DNA of 45,453 bases from an uncultured Lachnospiraceae bacterium (GTDB lineage: Bacteria; Bacillota_A; Clostridia; Lachnospirales; Lachnospiraceae). The stretch is from assembly GCA_905207905.1 (NCBI GenBank), contig CAJLNC010000012.1, positions 1-45,453 of the forward strand, in the 5' to 3' direction. Every line of letters begins with the position of its first letter. Within the stretch, counting starts at the first letter, position 1. The position numbers were made by a program, and so were the translations under genes. The notes beneath the pieces were generated by a model. That model had not been told where the DNA came from. It saw only the letters and a program-made list of their open reading frames with translations, and made no database searches. This document shows positions 41,814 to 45,453 of this stretch, piece by piece.

Positions 41814-42127
41814 AAATCTGTTTCCTCCTTCTCCGAAATGCGGTTCCCGGACAATTCGTAGGTTCGGCGTTCTCCCTGCATCATCAGATGGACGGAACAG
41901 TCAGACAAAGTTCCGGTGGCTTTGTAGGGAACCCGGCGCATCAGAGTTGTAAAAACACCGGATATGGCACAGTTTCCCTTGGAATCAATGGTTCCCTCAA
42001 AGGGTTCGCTGTGGGCCAGGATATCCAGATGACCAGAAAGATCAGAGCCGGCTATATTGGTGGCCAGAGTCCCGTATTTTTTTCCAAGAGGCGTACTCAT
42101 AAATACGCGGTATACCTTTTCGGACAT
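41810..42127 (-). CDS. Small conserved-looking protein, first gene of the MMPL operon
   Basis: 105 residues; family not recognised. The start at 42127 is supported by AAAGGAG on the minus strand; the longer open frame upstream to 42475 overlaps the divergent regulator and has no ribosome binding site. The sequence is beta-rich with no signal or membrane segment (MSEKVYRVFMSTPLGKKYG near the start, then GHLDILAHSEPFEGTID). Its stop overlaps the MMPL start by four bases, so it is tied to the transporter. It may be a cytosolic lipocalin-like or regulatory partner, but nothing proves it. Confidence 0.75.
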   Translation of the reverse strand: MSEKVYRVFMSTPLGKKYGTLATNIAGSDLSGHLDILAHSEPFEGTIDSKGNCAISGVFTTLMRRVPYKATGTLSDCSVHLMMQGERRTYELSGNRISEKEETDL

Positions 42128-42390
42128 ACGTCCACGCTCCTTTCTTGCCCGGAAATGTTTTCCGGAATGGTATGTATTGTAAGGGAAGTCCCGGAAAAAG
42201 ATTATGGTCAAATGTGGGTGAATGGGTAGAAACCGGACAGATGAGCAGTTTTGATGGAAATTTGATAAAAATTTAATAAACCAGAGATAAACAGATCGTG
42301 AAATGAAGAAAATGCCAGATGGTTTCCGATGAAGCAGTTTGAGCCGCCCAGAATTACTGCAAAGATTAGAAAAAAGAAAGAGAAATTTTA
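42128..42390. other. Divergent control region between the MMPL operon and the TetR gene
   Basis: No gene. CCGGAAA-TGT-TTTCCGG (42149-42165) is a perfect 7-bp palindrome directly before the small gene's ribosome binding site, a possible operator or leader hairpin. I found no clear minus-strand promoter; the AT-rich part near 42250-42300 is the most likely place. Confidence 0.45.
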
Positions 42391-42418
42391 TTGACTGTTC
42401 GTGGAACAAATGTATAAT
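42391..42418 (+). promoter_or_regulatory. TetR promoter with an inverted repeat between -35 and -10
   Basis: TTGACT (42391-42396), 16-base spacer, TATAAT (42413-42418). TGTTC-GTG-GAACA (42396-42408) fills the spacer, where a bound TetR dimer would block RNA polymerase. Confidence 0.75.
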
Positions 42419-42436
42419 AAAAACGGAGGTGCGTGC

Positions 42437-43024
42437 ATGACAAACGAAGAGATTTCCCTTTATACGAAAAAGCAATTTGCAGAGGCTTTAAAAAGAGCCA
42501 TGAAAAAGAAACCCTTCAAGAAAATTACGGTCAGTGAGCTGATACAGGACTGTAAGGTAAACAGAAAGACATTTTACTATCATTTTGAAGACATTTATGA
42601 CCTCCTGAAATGGATGTTTGACCAGGAAGCAGTGGAAGTGCTGAAGCACTTTGATCTATTGGTAGATTATGAGGAAGCCATTCACTTTATCATGGATTAT
42701 GTGGAGGAGAATGACTACATTATCAACTGTGCCTATGATTCCATGGGAAGAGAAGAGCTGAAACGATTTTTTTATGCAGATTTCATGGATATTGTGGTGT
42801 CCCTCATTGATGGGATGGAGAAGATTACCGGCAGGACGCTGGAGCAGGATTACAAGAATTTTTTGAGTTTCTTTTATATGGAAGCCTTAGCTGGTATGCT
42901 TCTGGATTGGATCAAAGAGAAAGATAAGCGGGGGAGAGATCTGGTGGTGAAGTATCTCACCGTCACATTTCAAGAATCCCTTATGGGAATTTTAGAACAC
43001 CGGAAAGTGCCGGAACCTATGTAA
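42437..43024 (+). CDS. TetR/AcrR-family regulator (DhaS-like)
   Basis: 195 residues. The helix-turn-helix reads ITVSELIQDCKVNRKTFYYHF, and the C-terminal part fits the TetR_C_8/DhaS-like subgroup (FYADFMDIVVSLIDGMEKI). The start ATG 42437 follows GGAGGTG; an earlier ATG at 42401 lies in the promoter. It is divergent from the small protein/MMPL/heptad-repeat operon, the usual arrangement for a repressor of an efflux operon, and an inverted repeat in its own promoter suggests autorepression. Confidence 0.9.
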   Translation: MTNEEISLYTKKQFAEALKRAMKKKPFKKITVSELIQDCKVNRKTFYYHFEDIYDLLKWMFDQEAVEVLKHFDLLVDYEEAIHFIMDYVEENDYIINCAYDSMGREELKRFFYADFMDIVVSLIDGMEKITGRTLEQDYKNFLSFFYMEALAGMLLDWIKEKDKRGRDLVVKYLTVTFQESLMGILEHRKVPEPM

Positions 43025-43080
43025 AACCTGGAAAAACGGGGACTTTCCTAACAGTCGAGCTGGAAAAAGAAGCGTTTTTC

Positions 43081-43108
43081 TTGACTTTTTTATAAAATCT
43101 TCTATTGT
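43081..43108 (+). promoter_or_regulatory. Promoter of the XRE-membrane protein / two-component operon
   Basis: TTGACT (43081-43086), 16-base spacer, TATTGT (43103-43108). Confidence 0.5.
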
Positions 43109-43111
43109 AAA

Positions 43112-43285
43112 GTTAGCTTCCCGGTACAAGCGAGAACTTAAGGCAGACTTCGACCGGGATGATGGCATCCAGGTTTAGAAGGCTGTGGAACGAAAACCAT
43201 GGTTTTCATTCAGATGCGAAGGTTGGGCTTGCAAGACCGGAAAACCTGTTATTCAATTCAGACAGAGGACTAGGAGAAGAGACTT
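43112..43285 (+). other. Structured leader of about 170 bases, unknown class
   Basis: Several paired elements: CCCGGT/ACCGGG (43131-43136 with 43153-43158), GGATG-ATGG-CATCC (43158-43170), the perfect palindrome GAAAACC-AT-GGTTTTC (43192-43207), and CAGGTTT (43170-43176) with AAACCTG (43242-43248) closing a multi-branch. No known riboswitch consensus recognised. Confidence 0.5.
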
Positions 43286-44575
43286 ATGGAGAGCAAGAAA
43301 ACGTTTGGCGCCTATATTCTTAGACGGCGCAAGGAACTGGGAATGACCCAGAAGGAATTTGCAGAAAAGCTGTATGTGACAGAATCAGCGGTGAGCAAGT
43401 GGGAGCGGGGCTTAAGCTACCCGGATATCACGCTGCTGCGGGCGATCTGCGGAGTATTGGATATTTCGGAGCATGAGCTGCTGACCGGAAGTGAGGATAC
43501 GAAGAAGCGGGCTTCAGAGCGGATGGCGGCCAAGTATCAGAGGCTTACCAGGAACTACCGGATCAGCCAGTATGTGCTCTACGGGCTGATCCTTTTGGGA
43601 TGTGCCATAGGAAACCTGATCTCCAGGGGGAGGCTGGACTGGTTTTTTATTGCTGTGGCAGGTGTGATGATGGGAGCCTCCCTGACGCTGCTTCCGGCGT
43701 TGGCAGCGCTGCATCCCGGGGCAAGCCGTCATAAGGCTGCGTTGTCGGCAGGCAGTTTCTTTGCCTCCCTGGAACTGCTGCTTTTGATCTGCTGCATTTA
43801 TACCCAAGGAACCTGGTTTCCCATGGCAGGCATTTCCGTGCTGTTTGGAGGAACCCTGGTACTTCTGCCTTTTTTGCTGCCAACTTTGCCGCTGCCTGCC
43901 AGTCTGGTGGGAAGAAAAAGTTCCTTTTACCTGGGGCTGGAGACAGGGCTGCTTCTTTTGCTGCTGCTGATCGCCTGCATAACCACTGGAGGCAACTGGT
44001 TTCTCCTTACCGCAGTCAGCGTGGTGTTTGGCCTGGGATTTTTGATTTTGCCGGTTTTTCTGCGACAGCTTCCCATCCCTTCGCCCTTGAGTGAGCATAA
44101 GGTGCTTTTGTATTTTGTGGTTCAGACTGCGCTTTTGTTTCTGGTGGAATTTACAGCCAGCTATCCGGAAGCACTGAGGGAGTTTGGCCAGCTTACGGTT
44201 CCCATTACCCTGTTCTGTCTGACGCTGCCCTGGGGGATCATGGGCATCTGCCGCTATGTTCCGGTGAACTGGTGGCTGAAACTGTCCGGCTCCTGTCTCT
44301 GGACCAGTCTGTGGCTCTTTCTGTTTCCGCCTGTGTTGGATCGGATTATGTGGAGCACATACGGCGAGCCGGAGCCGGGGGTACAGCAGCTTAGCTTTTC
44401 CTGGCTCAGAGTAGATTTTTTTACCTGGGATGAGTTTCAAACGCCTTTGAATGTGTTTGCCCTGGTGATTTTTGGTTTTCTGGGACTTGGAATTTTGCTG
44501 GCAGGAATCGGTATTTGGAAAGGAAGAAAAAAGGATTTTTCAAAAGGCCGAAGAGAAAAGGCCTGTAAAGAATAG
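43286..44575 (+). CDS. XRE helix-turn-helix fused to a multi-pass membrane domain
   Basis: 429 residues. Residues 1-70 are an XRE domain (LGMTQKEFAEKLYVTESAVS, KWERGLSYPDITLL). From about 90 on there are some eight to ten hydrophobic segments rich in Leu/Phe, with short polar loops, and a basic C-terminal tail. The layout is a membrane-anchored transcription factor. An AGGAGAAGAG ribosome binding site lies before the ATG. A response regulator and a histidine kinase follow at 23 bases and then in overlap, so the three are probably co-transcribed. Similar XRE-membrane proteins occur beside two-component systems in Lachnospiraceae; their signal is unknown. Confidence 0.85.
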   Translation: MESKKTFGAYILRRRKELGMTQKEFAEKLYVTESAVSKWERGLSYPDITLLRAICGVLDISEHELLTGSEDTKKRASERMAAKYQRLTRNYRISQYVLYGLILLGCAIGNLISRGRLDWFFIAVAGVMMGASLTLLPALAALHPGASRHKAALSAGSFFASLELLLLICCIYTQGTWFPMAGISVLFGGTLVLLPFLLPTLPLPASLVGRKSSFYLGLETGLLLLLLLIACITTGGNWFLLTAVSVVFGLGFLILPVFLRQLPIPSPLSEHKVLLYFVVQTALLFLVEFTASYPEALREFGQLTVPITLFCLTLPWGIMGICRYVPVNWWLKLSGSCLWTSLWLFLFPPVLDRIMWSTYGEPEPGVQQLSFSWLRVDFFTWDEFQTPLNVFALVIFGFLGLGILLAGIGIWKGRKKDFSKGRREKACKE

Positions 44576-44598
44576 GAACAAAGGAGAGACGTTGTAAG

Positions 44599-45291
44599 AT
44601 GGAGCTGTGCCGCAGAATTTTGGTGGTGGAGGATGATAAAAAATTAAATGACGGCATTTGCCTTGCACTGAAGGCGCCGGACCGGATCTTTTTTTCCTGT
44701 CCCACTCTTGGGGCAGCGGAGGAGGTATTGCGGAGCCAGCAGATTTCACTGATCCTGCTGGATGTGAATCTTCCCGACGGGAACGGAATCCAGTGGTTGG
44801 AACGGCTGCGTAAATCCAGCCAGATTCCGGTGATCCTGATCACAGTAAACAATCTGGAGCTGGATATTGTCACTGGATTAGAGGCTGGAGCCAATGATTA
44901 TATTACAAAGCCCTTCAGCCTTATGATCCTTCGGGCCAGAGTGGAGGTGCAGCTTCGCAGAGAGCAGCCGGCAAGTCAGAGTCAGATGAAGTTTGGCGGA
45001 TTTTTCTTTGATTTTGACCGGATGGAGTTTTATGTTCAGGGGCAGATGGTGGAGCTAAGCAGGACGGAGCAGCGGCTTTTGCGGATCCTGTGCGAAAACC
45101 GGGGAGCTACGGTAAAGCGCAGCTACCTGATTGACACCGTATGGCAGGGAGACACCCAGTATGTGGATGAGCATGCCCTGACGGTGGCGGTAAAGCGGCT
45201 CCGGGATAAATTAGAAAGGGATTCAGCCAATCCAAAGTATATTAAGACCGTGTACGGGATCGGCTATACATGGGCAATGGAGGATGAGTGA
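44599..45291 (+). CDS. OmpR/PhoB-family response regulator
   Basis: 230 residues. Acidic pocket EDD (11-13), phosphoacceptor Asp55 in LILLDVNLPDGNG, Lys in YITKPFS. C-terminal winged helix (LSRTEQRLLRILCEN, LTVAVKRLRDKL). AAAGGAGAG lies about 11 bases before the ATG. It is followed by, and overlaps, a histidine kinase gene. It resembles regulators of the BceR/VirR style group found beside antimicrobial-peptide sensing modules, though no ABC transporter gene is visible before the window ends. Confidence 0.93.
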   Translation: MELCRRILVVEDDKKLNDGICLALKAPDRIFFSCPTLGAAEEVLRSQQISLILLDVNLPDGNGIQWLERLRKSSQIPVILITVNNLELDIVTGLEAGANDYITKPFSLMILRARVEVQLRREQPASQSQMKFGGFFFDFDRMEFYVQGQMVELSRTEQRLLRILCENRGATVKRSYLIDTVWQGDTQYVDEHALTVAVKRLRDKLERDSANPKYIKTVYGIGYTWAMEDE

Positions 45292-45453
45292 AGGAATGGA
45301 ACTTTTTATTATCGGCGCCCTGCTGTTTTTATCAGCAGGGCTTTTTTGGTATCTGGTATTTTCTCACCGGGAGAAGCGCCTGTTTTTACGGCTGCAGAAA
45401 ATGGTGGATCAGGCCAGGTGGGGAACTTATCAGAGAGAGGAGATATCCGAGAC
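45284..45453 (+). CDS. Sensor histidine kinase, N-terminal fragment (runs off the window)
   Basis: About 56 residues are visible. ATG 45284 overlaps the regulator stop by 8 bases, as in the other pair in this window; ATG 45296, with GGAGG 12 bases upstream and AAGGA adjacent, is an alternative. One membrane helix (LFIIGALLFLSAGLFWYLVF) is followed at once by a charged helix (HREKRLFLRLQKMVDQ), so there is probably no extracellular sensor domain. The kinase core lies beyond the window. The identity rests on position after a response regulator and on this start, so it is tentative. Confidence 0.7.
   Translation, partial: MSEGMELFIIGALLFLSAGLFWYLVFSHREKRLFLRLQKMVDQARWGTYQREEISE
45317..45347 (+). 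terminator. Canonical terminator hairpin inside the kinase coding sequence
   Basis: GCCCTGCTG (45317-45325), loop TTTTTAT, CAGCAGGGC (45333-45341), then six T (45342-45347). Perfect 9-bp GC-rich stem plus T tract, in codons of the first membrane helix. Confidence 0.7.

Noticed and set aside
42130..42475. 116-residue extension of the small MMPL-operon protein
   Set aside because: It reads through the divergent TetR start and promoter, with no ribosome binding site.
43214..43240. tRNA-like anticodon arm around GGGCTTGCAAGACC
   Set aside because: No acceptor, D or T arm can be built around it, and no GTTCRA-type T loop is present.

Overview
The window reads as chromosomal DNA from a low-to-mid GC Gram-positive anaerobe, most likely a gut Lachnospiraceae (Blautia/Mediterraneibacter/Dorea-like; genus not resolvable by eye). 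Reasons: strong AGGAGG-type ribosome binding sites, split transketolase subunits, a polyamine ABC operon headed by an XRE-cupin regulator, paired YkuD L,D-transpeptidases, and the style of the FtsX permease and two-component systems. No rRNA, tRNA, CRISPR array, phage module or transposase gene was found.

Layout. 1-705: C-terminal end of a PLP aminotransferase. 783-5438: zinc-ribbon membrane protein and two membrane-anchored L,D-transpeptidases (cell wall). 5451-8913: HAD phosphatase, ArsR-type regulator with a lysine-rich tail, YbaK-type deacylase, and citrate synthase behind two good promoters. 9079-12267: an apparently more AT-rich accessory island with a minus-strand redox operon (5'-truncated flavodoxin, carboxymuconolactone-decarboxylase/aldo-keto-reductase fusion, FMN reductase) divergent from a LysR regulator. 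12342-18034: ABC ATPase plus a 1599-residue FtsX-type permease carrying about 790 residues of coiled coil. 18153-19918: split transketolase. 20191-22883: pyridoxal kinase divergent from a MocR/PdxR-like regulator. 23008-25809: TrkA-TrkH potassium uptake. 26011-28824: a palindromic MITE-like element, then a TPR/disordered/AAA-type ATPase of unknown role. 28914-33969: XRE-cupin regulator and PotA-PotB-PotCD polyamine importer. 33980-34999: NAD-dependent epimerase-like SDR. 35362-37078: two-component system. 37153-43024: TetR regulator divergent from a small protein, an MMPL/RND transporter and a secreted Leu/Gly-heptad protein. 43081-45453: structured leader, XRE-membrane protein, response regulator and the start of a histidine kinase.

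System-level themes. Three envelope systems (FtsX giant, MMPL with heptad-repeat partner, L,D-transpeptidases) sit close together, and two use long extracytoplasmic periodic repeats. Several regulators lie beside or divergent from probable targets (LysR/redox operon, MocR/pyridoxal kinase, XRE-cupin/pot, TetR/MMPL), and several of these have visible palindromic operators. The least explained items are the TPR-AAA protein, the 140-bp palindromic element before it, two structured 5' leaders (12377-12513 and about 43112-43285), and a canonical terminator hairpin inside the first codons of the last histidine kinase.
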